Assembly (NCBI GenBank): GCA_963783965.1
Contig: CAWAPQ010000011.1
Coordinates: forward strand, 1-64,000
DNA length: 64,000 nucleotides
Origin: Bog-473 sp963783965
Lineage (GTDB): Bacteria > Actinomycetota > Acidimicrobiia > Acidimicrobiales > RAAP-2
Reading direction: 5' to 3'
The notes under the pieces are model-generated. The model saw nothing but the letters and a program-made list of their open reading frames with translations. It had not been told where the DNA came from and ran no database searches. Positions within the stretch are counted from its first letter, which is position 1. Every line of letters begins with the position of its first letter. A program made the translations under genes and the position numbers. Shown here piece after piece: positions 32,991-41,828 of this stretch.

Positions 32991-34621
32991 GCCCGAAGTC
33001 GGGTGGTCGGGCGCAAAGGCGTCAGCGCCGCAACCTGTGGATCAGCGTGATCGTTGTCGTGGCGATCTCGGTCGGCTCGTTCGCTGCTGTGTTCGCGGCC
33101 AAGTGGTCACCGCGCCTGGGGCTCGATCTCGCCGGGGGAGTGGCCGTCGTCTACACGGCTGAAGGGCACAACGTCTCGCAATCCGATCTCGACGAGACCG
33201 TCAACATCTTGAACCTCCGGGTCAACAGCCTCGGCGTGTCGGGCGCTGAGGTGCAGACGACGGGCAAGAACCAGATCTCGGTGTCCATTCCGGGTGTGAC
33301 CGATGCGCAGCAGGTGCTCGACCAAATCGGGCAGACGGCGCGCATGTACTTCCGTCCGGTCGAGTGTTACGGCTATCCCGAGGCGGTGCCGAAGGGGTCG
33401 AGGGCAAAGGTTTTGCCTCGGGGCGTCGGGACGATTCCCGCCTGTTCGGCGTCATCCGAACTCACGGCGGCCAACCTGGACATCAACACTGCCACCGGCA
33501 ATCCGAACAACAATGTCCCGCCCGACTCCCAATATGCCGCCTATCCGTCCACGAGCGTCGACAAGCCCGGCTACGCCACCAGTGCGGTGTTGCTGCCCGG
33601 CCTCAGCGGCGCGTGCGGCCAATCCGGACTGCGCTGCGTGCTCGGGCCCGCGCAGATGACGGGCCGCTCCATCGGCAGCGCCCAGGCCACGCAGAACCAG
33701 ACCGGTGCGTGGGTGGTCGACTACACGCTGGCCGGCTCGGCCGGCTCGGCGCTGTGGGACAAGGTGGCGGCGGAGAACTTCCACCAACTGCTGGGGATCG
33801 AGCTGGACGGTGAGGTCTACTCGGCGCCGATCATCCAGCCGAACCAGACGAGCTTCTCCTCCTTCCAGGGTCGGGGCGAGATCTCGGGGAACCTGACGCA
33901 GGCCCAGGCGCAGAACCTGGCGCAGGCCATGAACTTCGGCGCGTTGCCGATCACGCTGAAGGCGGCGACATCGGAGACGGTCTCGGCCACGTTGGGGCAC
34001 TCCGCGCTGGTGGCGGGACTCGGCGCGGGCATTGCCGGGCTGGTCCTCGTGCTGCTCTACGTCCTCTTCTATTACCGGGGCCTCGGTCTCGTGGTCATCT
34101 CCGGGTTGGTGCTGACGGCCATGTTGCTCTGGGCGATCATCTCGGCACTGGGGCATACGTCGGTGGCACCGAGCTTCGACCTCGCGGGCATCACGGGTCT
34201 CATCGTGTCGATCGGTATCACGGTCGACTCGTACATCGTCTATTTCGAACGATTGAAAGACGAGACCCGATCAGGGCGCTCGGTCCGCACCTCGGTGGAC
34301 CGCGGCTTCAAGAGCGCGTGGCGGACGGTATGGGCCGCTGACTTCGTGTCGCTGCTGGCGGCGATCGTGCTGTATCTGGTCGCGGTCGGCAATGTGAAGG
34401 GCTTCGCCTTCTTCCTCGGCCTCTCCACCATCATGGACATGGCCATCACGTGGTTCTACACGCGTCCGCTCGTGATCTTGCTAGGCCAGAGCGCGCGGCT
34501 GCAGGGCTCGGGTGCCTTCAGCATCGCCACCGGCCTGGGGGCCGGCCCGCAGGCTCAGGCTCCGGCTCCGGGTGTGCCGGTCGGCGCCGGTGCCGCCGGT
34601 GGCGCCGGAGGTGGCTCGTGA
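32987..34621 (+). CDS. secD: Protein translocase subunit SecD
   Basis: RND-type subunit that helps release and pull exported proteins using the proton gradient. The 544-residue protein has an N-terminal helix, the first periplasmic domain with GLDLAGGV, and the C-terminal five-helix block with ITGLIVSIGITVDSYIVYFERLKDE. The periplasmic part has a 40-60 residue loop around 150-190. A Gly/Ala/Pro tail ends the protein. GTG start coupled to yajC; GTGA overlap with secF. Confidence 0.96.
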   Translation: MSPKSGGRAQRRQRRNLWISVIVVVAISVGSFAAVFAAKWSPRLGLDLAGGVAVVYTAEGHNVSQSDLDETVNILNLRVNSLGVSGAEVQTTGKNQISVSIPGVTDAQQVLDQIGQTARMYFRPVECYGYPEAVPKGSRAKVLPRGVGTIPACSASSELTAANLDINTATGNPNNNVPPDSQYAAYPSTSVDKPGYATSAVLLPGLSGACGQSGLRCVLGPAQMTGRSIGSAQATQNQTGAWVVDYTLAGSAGSALWDKVAAENFHQLLGIELDGEVYSAPIIQPNQTSFSSFQGRGEISGNLTQAQAQNLAQAMNFGALPITLKAATSETVSATLGHSALVAGLGAGIAGLVLVLLYVLFYYRGLGLVVISGLVLTAMLLWAIISALGHTSVAPSFDLAGITGLIVSIGITVDSYIVYFERLKDETRSGRSVRTSVDRGFKSAWRTVWAADFVSLLAAIVLYLVAVGNVKGFAFFLGLSTIMDMAITWFYTRPLVILLGQSARLQGSGAFSIATGLGAGPQAQAPAPGVPVGAGAAGGAGGGS

Positions 34622-36234
34622 GCGACAACGGCAGCCGCGGGAACGGCAACGGCAACGGCGACGAGGGGAGCTCACTCGACGACGTGCCCGAGGAGGACGT
34701 CGAGCGCCTCGAGGAGAGCGTCGACACGGGCAGCCTCGATGAAGAGGAGCTCGTCAGCCTCGACGACGCCGCCCGGGCCCTCCTGGCCCGGGAGCCCAAG
34801 GGCCACGGTCCGATCGCCCGCCTCTACCGGGGCGAGACGCGCTTCGACTTCGTCGGCAAGCGCAAGATCTGGTTCAGCATCTCGGCGGCCATCATCGTGC
34901 TGGGGATCGTCTCCATCATTTTGCGGGGCGGCCTGAACCTGGGTATTGAGTTCAAGGGCGGGACGGAGTGGACGATCGCCGCGCCGGGCGTGACGCAGAC
35001 GCAGGCGACCGATGCGCTGAACGGAACCGGGCTGGTCGACCCGACGGTAGAACTGCTGGGAAGCGGGAGCAAGCAGACGCTCAATGTGCAGTCCGACCTG
35101 AATCACCTGTCGCAGCAGCAGCAGGACACCGTCGACGCCAACGTGAAGAAGGCGTTGCTCGAGGTGACGGGGACCCACTCGTCGAACACGCCGTCGACGA
35201 GCACGACGTCGACGACGGCCGAGGCCACCACCTCGACGACGGCCCAGGCGAACGCCGCCGCGGCCGCGTCCACCACGACCACGACGTCGCCGACCTCCAC
35301 CCTGCCGCAGGCGCCTGCCGACAAGATCAGCGTCACCACCGTGGGGCCGACGTGGGGCTCCTCCATCACGAACAAGGCGATCGAGGCGCTGATCATCTTC
35401 TTCATTGTGGTGGCGATCTACATCAGCATCCGCTTCGAGCCGAAGATGGCGCTGGCCGCCTTCATCGCCATGATCCACGACGTCCTGGTGGCGATCGGCA
35501 TCTACTCGATCTTCAACTTCCAGGTCACGCCGGACACCGTCGTGGCCATCCTGACCATCCTCGGGTACTCCCTCTACGACACCGTCGTGGTCTTCGACCG
35601 GGTCCGCGACAACACGAAGGGCATCGGGAGCAGCGGCCGTTTGACCTACCCGCAACTCATCAACCTGTCCATGAACCAGACGCTGGCCCGCTCGATCAAC
35701 ACGTCCATGGTGGCCATCCTCCCGGTGCTGGCCGTGCTCCTCATCGGCGCACAGCTGCTCGGTGCCTCGACGCTGCAGTCCTACGGGCTTGCGCTCTTCG
35801 TGGGCCTGCTCTCGGGGGCCTACTCGTCGATCTTCATCGCCTCGCCGGTGCTCTGCATGATGAAGGAGCGCGAGGACCGCTGGGTGCAGATAGCCAACCG
35901 CTTGGCCAAGCGGGGGGACGCCAAGGGCTTCTACTCCGCGCTCGACGCCGCCACCATGAGCACCGCCATGAGCGTGGCGGCCTCGGGTCAGGTGAACCGG
36001 GGCGGGGCGGCCCCCGTGCAGAAGTCGAGCACCAAGCGCAGCGGGCCTATCCGGCCCGGCTCCGGGACCGGCGGGGGCGGGGGCGGGGGCGCCGGAGGCG
36101 GGACGGCGGTGCTCGATCGCGAACCCGGTGCGAAGGCCTCGGCCTCGGCGGGCTCGGCGTCGGGGGGCTCCGGGACAGCCGCGCCAGGTCCTCGGCCCCG
36201 CAAGAACAAGGGCAAGAGCCGGCGCAAACGCTGA
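34618..36234 (+). CDS. secF: Protein translocase subunit SecF with Thr-rich periplasmic insert
   Basis: Partner of SecD. From the GTG at 34618 the protein has 538 residues, well above the usual 300-400. It has an acidic N-terminal extension of about 65 residues, the GGLNLGIEFKGGTEW start of the periplasmic domain, and the membrane block with YDTVVVFDRVRDN. Residues about 185-235 are an insert of Thr, Ser and Ala runs, in the periplasmic loop before KISVTTVGPTWG. The C-terminus is a Gly/Ala/Ser-rich tail with a basic end. Longer in-frame extensions upstream overlap secD and were rejected. Confidence 0.94.
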   Translation: MSDNGSRGNGNGNGDEGSSLDDVPEEDVERLEESVDTGSLDEEELVSLDDAARALLAREPKGHGPIARLYRGETRFDFVGKRKIWFSISAAIIVLGIVSIILRGGLNLGIEFKGGTEWTIAAPGVTQTQATDALNGTGLVDPTVELLGSGSKQTLNVQSDLNHLSQQQQDTVDANVKKALLEVTGTHSSNTPSTSTTSTTAEATTSTTAQANAAAAASTTTTTSPTSTLPQAPADKISVTTVGPTWGSSITNKAIEALIIFFIVVAIYISIRFEPKMALAAFIAMIHDVLVAIGIYSIFNFQVTPDTVVAILTILGYSLYDTVVVFDRVRDNTKGIGSSGRLTYPQLINLSMNQTLARSINTSMVAILPVLAVLLIGAQLLGASTLQSYGLALFVGLLSGAYSSIFIASPVLCMMKEREDRWVQIANRLAKRGDAKGFYSALDAATMSTAMSVAASGQVNRGGAAPVQKSSTKRSGPIRPGSGTGGGGGGGAGGGTAVLDREPGAKASASAGSASGGSGTAAPGPRPRKNKGKSRRKR

Positions 36235-36286
36235 GGTGGGCGCGGCCGGGCCCCGGTAGGCGCGTCTTCTTATTTCCCCTGGCGGG

Positions 36287-36292
36287 TAGCCT
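36287..36292 (+). promoter_or_regulatory. -10 box of relA, leaderless
   Basis: TAGCCT ends six bases before the ATG at 36299. No ribosome-binding site lies between, so the message is probably leaderless. Confidence 0.5.
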
Positions 36293-36298
36293 GTATGG

Positions 36299-38575
36299 AT
36301 GGTGGCCCTGACGCGGGTGACTCCATCATCCGGGACTGACACAGACACCGAGACGAATGCTCGAGACCTCGAGCAGGAGCACGCAGACGAGCCGATGCTG
36401 CGCGACCTGCTGGCGCCGCTGCTCGCCGAATTCGCCCGCCACCGTCCCGAGGACGACACGTCCTTGATCGTGGCCGCGGGCCGGACGGCGGCCGGGGCCC
36501 ATGAGGGCCAGTTCCGGCGCTCGGGCGAGCCGTACATCACGCACCCGGTCGCCGTGGCGACCATCGTGGCCGAGCTCGGGCTGGACGGGCAGACCGTGGC
36601 CGCCGCCCTCCTGCACGACGCCGTGGAGGACACCGGGCTGACGCTCGAGGCCATTGGGGAGACCTTCGGCGAAGGAGTGGCCCGCGTCGTCGACGGGGTG
36701 ACCAAGTTGGACCGTCTCCAGTTCAACTCCAAGGAAGCGCAGCAGGCAGCGACCATCCGCAAAATGCTCGTCGCCATGGCCGACGACTGGCGCGTCCTGT
36801 TGATCAAGCTGGCCGACCGGCTCCACAACATGCGCACGCTCGCCGTCATGCCCGAGTGGAAGCAGCGGCGGACCGCACAGGAGACCTTCGACGTGTACGC
36901 GCCCCTGGCCCATCGGCTCGGGGTCCAACAGGTGCGCTGGCAGCTGGAGGACCTCGCCTTCGCCACGCTCCACCCGAAGCGCTACGCCGAGATCGAGCAG
37001 ATGGTGGCGGCCCGGGCCCCGCAGCGGGAGGAGTATCTCGAGCGGGTGCTCGTCCATGTGCGCCAGCGCATGAACGACATGGGCGTGGTCGCCGATGTCA
37101 CCGGGCGACCGAAGCACCTGTGGTCCATCTACGAGAAGATGGTGGTGCGGGGCAAAGAGTTCGACGACATCAACGACCTGGTGGCCATCCGCGTCGTGGT
37201 CGAGTCCGAGAAGGACTGCTGGGCCGCGCTGGGTGCGATCCACGCCATCTGGGCCCCGGTGCACGGGCGCTTCAAGGACTACATCAACACGCCCAAGTTC
37301 AACATGTACCAGTCGCTGCACACGACGGTGATCGGGCTGGACGGCAAGCCGGTCGAGGTGCAGATCCGGACGTCGGAGATGCACCACCGGGCCGAGTACG
37401 GCATCGCGGCGCACTGGGGTTACAAGTCCAAGGAGGACCACTCCTCCGAGATGGCGTGGCTCCAGCGCATCGCCGACGTCGACCGGCAGACCGACGACCC
37501 GATCGAGTTCCTCGAGGCGCTGAAGCTCGACCTCGAACAGGACGAGGTCTACGTCTTCACGCCCAAGGGCAAGGTCATCGCGCTGCCCGCCCGCTCCACC
37601 CCGGTCGACTTCGCCTACGCCATCCACACCGAGGTGGGGCACCGCTGCATCGGGGCCCGGGTCAACGGTCGCCTGGTGCCGCTCGAGACGCAGCTGAGCA
37701 GCGCCGACACCGTCGAGATCTTCACCTCGAAGTCGCCCACGGCCGGCCCGTCCCGGGACTGGCTGCAGATCGTCGCCTCCACCCGGGCGCGCAACAAGAT
37801 CCGGCAGTGGTTCTCGCGGGAGCGCCGCGAAGACGCCATTGAGAACGGCCGGGAGGATCTGGCCCGGGCGTTGCGCCGGGACGGCCTGCCGCTGCACAAA
37901 TTGCTGGGCTCGAGCGCCCTGCAGCAGGTCGCCGACGCGATGAACCTGGCCGACCTCGATGCGCTCTACGCCTCAATCGGCGAGAACCAGGTCTCGGCCC
38001 AGTCGATCGTGCAGCGCCTCACCAAGGCCCTACGGGGTGGCGGCGAGGCGGACGAACAGCTGCCGACCATCGCCCTGCCGGGCACGACACGGCCCCGCCA
38101 GGGACGCCGCACCGGCACGGGCGTCTACGTCGAGGGCCTCGATGACGTCATGATCCACTTGGCCCGGTGTTGCACACCGGTGCCGGGCGACCAGATTGTG
38201 GGCTTCGTGACCCAGGGTCGGGGCGTCTCGGTGCACCGCGCCGACTGCGCCAACGCAGCGGCGCTGGCCGACCGTTCCCGGGAGCGCCTCATGGAGGTCG
38301 AGTGGGACCGGGGCAACGACGGTGTCTTCGTCGCGACGATTGAGGTGCAGGCCTTCGACCGGGCCCGCCTGCTCGCCGACGTGTCCCGCGTCGTCTCCGA
38401 GCACCATCTCAACATCGTGGCCGCCCGGACGGCGACGACCCCGGACCGGGTCAGCCGGATGGCCTTCGACGTCGAGCTGGCCGACCCGACGCATCTGCAT
38501 TCACTGATCAGCGCGCTGAAGCACCTCGACGGGGTGTTCGACGCCTATCGTCAGCTGCCTGGCAAGAAAGTCTGA
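36299..38575 (+). CDS. rel: Bifunctional (p)ppGpp synthase/hydrolase (Rel)
   Basis: Controls the stringent response. The 758-residue protein has an intact HD hydrolase domain (H82, H106-D107 in LLHDAVEDT), the synthetase domain (GRFKDYINTPKFNMYQSLHT), a TGS domain at about 400-460 (VFTPKGKVIALPARSTPVDFAY), a Cys/His helical region with ARCCTPVPGD, and a C-terminal ACT domain. Because the HD motif is complete it should both make and degrade (p)ppGpp. The apt gene usually found between secF and rel in actinobacteria is absent. Confidence 0.96.
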   Translation: MVALTRVTPSSGTDTDTETNARDLEQEHADEPMLRDLLAPLLAEFARHRPEDDTSLIVAAGRTAAGAHEGQFRRSGEPYITHPVAVATIVAELGLDGQTVAAALLHDAVEDTGLTLEAIGETFGEGVARVVDGVTKLDRLQFNSKEAQQAATIRKMLVAMADDWRVLLIKLADRLHNMRTLAVMPEWKQRRTAQETFDVYAPLAHRLGVQQVRWQLEDLAFATLHPKRYAEIEQMVAARAPQREEYLERVLVHVRQRMNDMGVVADVTGRPKHLWSIYEKMVVRGKEFDDINDLVAIRVVVESEKDCWAALGAIHAIWAPVHGRFKDYINTPKFNMYQSLHTTVIGLDGKPVEVQIRTSEMHHRAEYGIAAHWGYKSKEDHSSEMAWLQRIADVDRQTDDPIEFLEALKLDLEQDEVYVFTPKGKVIALPARSTPVDFAYAIHTEVGHRCIGARVNGRLVPLETQLSSADTVEIFTSKSPTAGPSRDWLQIVASTRARNKIRQWFSRERREDAIENGREDLARALRRDGLPLHKLLGSSALQQVADAMNLADLDALYASIGENQVSAQSIVQRLTKALRGGGEADEQLPTIALPGTTRPRQGRRTGTGVYVEGLDDVMIHLARCCTPVPGDQIVGFVTQGRGVSVHRADCANAAALADRSRERLMEVEWDRGNDGVFVATIEVQAFDRARLLADVSRVVSEHHLNIVAARTATTPDRVSRMAFDVELADPTHLHSLISALKHLDGVFDAYRQLPGKKV

Positions 38576-38598
38576 CCCCGAGCCGTGAGGAGCGCTCT

Positions 38599-39918
38599 AT
38601 GAGCGCGGGGTCGTCCGCGTCCGGGCCCGGACCCGCAACGTCACTGCGCACCCCCAAGGGCATGCACGACGTGCTGTGGCCCGAGTCCGCCCGCTGGGAG
38701 GGAACGGTCGCCCGCTTCGCCTCGCTGGTCGAGAGCGCCGGCTACGGGCTGACCATCACGCCCATCCTCGAACACGCCGGCGTGTTCCTGCGCGGCATCG
38801 GCGAGGGCAGCGAGGTCGTCGGCAAGGAGATGTACGTCTTCGAGGATCGCGACGGCCAAATGATGGCGTTGCGCCCCGAGGGGACCGCGCCCATCGCCCG
38901 GGCCTACGTGCAGCACCACCCGGTCCCGCCGTGGAAGGCCTGGTACGTGGCGCCCTCGTTCCGCCACGAGAACCCCCAGCACGGGCGCTACCGCCAGCAC
39001 CACCAGCTGGGCGTGGAGGCGCTCGGCCCGGCCGATGCCGACCTCGACGTCGAGGTCGTCTCCCTTGCGCACGACTTCTTTGCCGGTCTGGGTCTGCGAC
39101 AGGTGACCTTGAAGCTGCACTCCATGGGCGACGGGGTGTGCAAGCCGGGCTACGTGGCGCTGTTGAGCGAGTTCCTGGCCGAGCGGGCCGATCAACTGTG
39201 CCCGGCCCACCGGGCCCGCCACCTCGAGAACCCGTTGCGGGTGCTGGACTGCAAGTCGGAGGAGTGCCGGGCCGCCACTGCCGACGCCCCGCATTTCCTG
39301 GACCACCTCTGCGACCCGTGTCGGGAACACTTCGCCCGGGTACGCGCCGGTCTCGACGCGCTCGGGGTCGTCTACACCATCGACCACCGCCTCGTGCGGG
39401 GGTTCGACTACTACACGCGGACGACGTTCGAGTTCGCGGCCGACGCGTTGGACGCGGCCCAGAACGGCGTCGGAGGTGGCGGGCGCTACGACGGCCTGGT
39501 CGAGCTGCTCGGGGGGGATCCCACGCCGGGCATCGGGTTCGGCATCGGGATCGAGCGCGTCCTGCTGGCCTGCGACGCCGAAGGCTTCTTCAGCACCGAG
39601 TCCGTCGTGGCGGCCAATCCCTTGCACGCCTACGTCATCGACACCGCCGGTGGTGACTCGGCGGTCGTCCTCACGGCCGAGCTGCGGCGGGCCGGTCTCC
39701 GGGTCGACCGGGCCTTCGACGGGCGCTCCATGAGGTCCCAGATCAAGTCGGCCGACCGCTCGGGTGCCCTGGTGGCGCTCGTCGTCGGTCCCCAGGAGGT
39801 GGAGGCGGGCACGGTGGGCCTGCGCCCCCTGCGCAGCGACGCCGAGCAACAGAGCCTGCCGCGGGCTGCCATTGTGGAGGAGCTGAAGGCCTTCCTGGGA
39901 GAGTCGGGGCAGACCTGA
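38599..39918 (+). CDS. hisS: Histidyl-tRNA synthetase
   Basis: Class II synthetase of 439 residues. Motif 1 to 3 are visible: MALRPEGTAPIARAY, SFRHENPQHGRYRQHHQLGVEA, and GFGIGIERVLLA. The histidine-binding segment LVRGFDYYTRTTFEF is intact. The C-terminal anticodon-binding domain follows. GTGAGGAG is close before ATG. It is the first of three synthetase genes in this stretch. Confidence 0.96.
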   Translation: MSAGSSASGPGPATSLRTPKGMHDVLWPESARWEGTVARFASLVESAGYGLTITPILEHAGVFLRGIGEGSEVVGKEMYVFEDRDGQMMALRPEGTAPIARAYVQHHPVPPWKAWYVAPSFRHENPQHGRYRQHHQLGVEALGPADADLDVEVVSLAHDFFAGLGLRQVTLKLHSMGDGVCKPGYVALLSEFLAERADQLCPAHRARHLENPLRVLDCKSEECRAATADAPHFLDHLCDPCREHFARVRAGLDALGVVYTIDHRLVRGFDYYTRTTFEFAADALDAAQNGVGGGGRYDGLVELLGGDPTPGIGFGIGIERVLLACDAEGFFSTESVVAANPLHAYVIDTAGGDSAVVLTAELRRAGLRVDRAFDGRSMRSQIKSADRSGALVALVVGPQEVEAGTVGLRPLRSDAEQQSLPRAAIVEELKAFLGESGQT

Positions 39919-39964
39919 AGCAGTGGGCCGGGCCGACAGCCAGCACCGACAGCGCCACCCGTCA

Positions 39965-40010
39965 CCGCCCCGCACCGACAGGACAGACCATCCACCCGCC
40001 CCGCACCGAC
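39965..40010 (+). repeat. 15-bp direct repeat in C/A-rich leader of aspS
   Basis: CCGCCCCGCACCGAC occurs at 39965-39979 and 39996-40010, 31 bases apart. The whole hisS-aspS spacer (39919-40037) is C/A-rich and T-poor, like the yebC leader, and CACCGACAG recurs in it. Confidence 0.6.
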
Positions 40011-40037
40011 CAGACTGAGCGCCGAGACCACCCCACC

Positions 40038-41828
40038 ATGACCACCGAACCGACCCAGACAGAGAACAACCAGCCCACGGCCCTGCGCACCCACCTCTGC
40101 GGCATCCTCCGCACCGCCGACGTCGGACAGACCGTCACCGTCTGCGGCTGGGTGGCCCGCCGCCGCGAGCACGGAGAGCATCTGGCCTTCGTGGACCTGC
40201 GCGACCACTCCGGCATCATCCAGTGCGTCATCGACCACGCCACCGACGTGCGCTCCGAGTGGGTCATCGCCGTCACCGGCACCGTCCGCCACCGGCCCGA
40301 GGGCACCGTCAACCCCGGCATCGGGACGGGCGAGGTCGAGATCGGCGATTGCACCGTCGAGGTCCTCAACGAAGCAGAACCGCCGCCCTTCTCGGTCGAC
40401 GACCGCGACGAGTCCGACGAGCCCGTCCGGCTGAAGCACCGCTACGTCGACCTCCGGCGGCCGCGTATGCAGCGCAACCTGCGACTCAGGGCACGGGTGA
40501 ACGCCGCCCTGCGGGCCGCCATGGACCGCCAGGGCTTCGCCGAAATCGAGACCCCGCTGCTCTGGGCCCCGACCCCCGAGGGGTCACGGGAGTTCTCGGT
40601 CCCTTCGCGACTCCACCACGGCGAGTTCTACGCGCTGCCCCAGAGCCCGCAGCTGGCCAAGCAGCTCCTCATGGTGGGCGGCTTCGACCGTTACTTCCAG
40701 ATCGCCCGTTGCCTCCGGGACGAGGACCTCAGGGCGGATCGCCAATTCGAGTTCATGCAGCTCGATATGGAGTGCTCCTTCGCCTCCCAGGACGACGTCA
40801 TGGGCTACGTCTCGGAAGCCGTGCTCGACGCAGCGGAAGCGGCCACGGGGGAGCGCCCGCCGCCGATCGAGCGGATGACGTGGGCAGTGGCCCGCGACCG
40901 CTACGGCACGGACAAGCCCGACCTGCGCTTCGGCCTCGAGCTGATCGACCTCTCGGACGCGTTCGAGAACACCGAAGTGAAGGCCTTCTCGTCGCCGACG
41001 GTCAAGGCCATCGTCGTGCCCAACGGCGCCACCTGGCCCCGCAAGCGACTGGACGAGGTCACCGAGCTCGCCAAGAAGCACGGCGCCGCGGGCCTGGCCT
41101 GGTTCCGTGTCGTCGAGAACGGCCCCTCGTTGGACGGGCCCCTGGCACGCCACCTCTCGGAGCAGGAAGGTGCGAGCGTCCTGGAACTGACCAGGGCGGA
41201 ACCAGGTGACCTCATCCTCGCCGTCTCGGACACCTACGCCACGGCCTGCGAGGTGCTCGGTGCGCTGCGCGTGGCGATCGGGGGCCCGCCCGTGGCCCAG
41301 GGCCCGCATCGATACGTGTGGGTCGTCGACTTCCCCATGTTCGACGGCGTCGGGGCCGACGGCAACCCGCAGCCGGCCCACCACCCGTTCACCATGCCCT
41401 ACCCCGAGGACCTGCCCCTGCTGGCGACCGACCCCTTCGCCGTGCGCTCGCAGGCCTACGACCTCGTGCTCAACGGGTGGGAGCTGGGCTCGGGGAGCGT
41501 CCGTATCCACAGCCGGTCGATACAGGAGCAGGTGTTCGCCGCGCTGGGCATCGGCGCCGAGGAGGCCGAGGCCCGTTTCGGGTTCCTGCTGGGCGCCTTC
41601 CGCTACGGAGCGCCGCCGCACGCCGGGTTCGCAGTGGGGGTCGACCGGCTGGTGGCGATCCTGGCCGGGGAGGAGAACATCCGGGAGGTCATCGCCTACC
41701 CCAAGACCCAGTCCGGCGCCGACCTCTTGACCGGCGCGCCCACGCCGCTGCCCGCGGCCAACCTGGCCGAGCTGGGCATCCGGGTCGTCGTGCCGCCCAC
41801 GCCGCCGAGCGCAGGACCGCCGCCCTGA
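40038..41828 (+). CDS. aspS: Aspartyl-tRNA synthetase, probably non-discriminating
   Basis: Bacterial-type class IIb synthetase, 596 residues: OB-fold anticodon domain, catalytic domain with PQSPQLAKQLLMVGGFDRYFQIARCLRDED, inserted GAD domain (FENTEVKAF), and motif 3 GFAVGVDRLVAI. The anticodon domain has His in RRREHG where discriminating enzymes such as E. coli AspRS have Leu; this His is a known marker of non-discriminating AspRS that also makes Asp-tRNA(Asn) for GatCAB. That reading is inference. The stop overlaps the rarA start (CTGA). Confidence 0.95.
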   Translation: MTTEPTQTENNQPTALRTHLCGILRTADVGQTVTVCGWVARRREHGEHLAFVDLRDHSGIIQCVIDHATDVRSEWVIAVTGTVRHRPEGTVNPGIGTGEVEIGDCTVEVLNEAEPPPFSVDDRDESDEPVRLKHRYVDLRRPRMQRNLRLRARVNAALRAAMDRQGFAEIETPLLWAPTPEGSREFSVPSRLHHGEFYALPQSPQLAKQLLMVGGFDRYFQIARCLRDEDLRADRQFEFMQLDMECSFASQDDVMGYVSEAVLDAAEAATGERPPPIERMTWAVARDRYGTDKPDLRFGLELIDLSDAFENTEVKAFSSPTVKAIVVPNGATWPRKRLDEVTELAKKHGAAGLAWFRVVENGPSLDGPLARHLSEQEGASVLELTRAEPGDLILAVSDTYATACEVLGALRVAIGGPPVAQGPHRYVWVVDFPMFDGVGADGNPQPAHHPFTMPYPEDLPLLATDPFAVRSQAYDLVLNGWELGSGSVRIHSRSIQEQVFAALGIGAEEAEARFGFLLGAFRYGAPPHAGFAVGVDRLVAILAGEENIREVIAYPKTQSGADLLTGAPTPLPAANLAELGIRVVVPPTPPSAGPPP

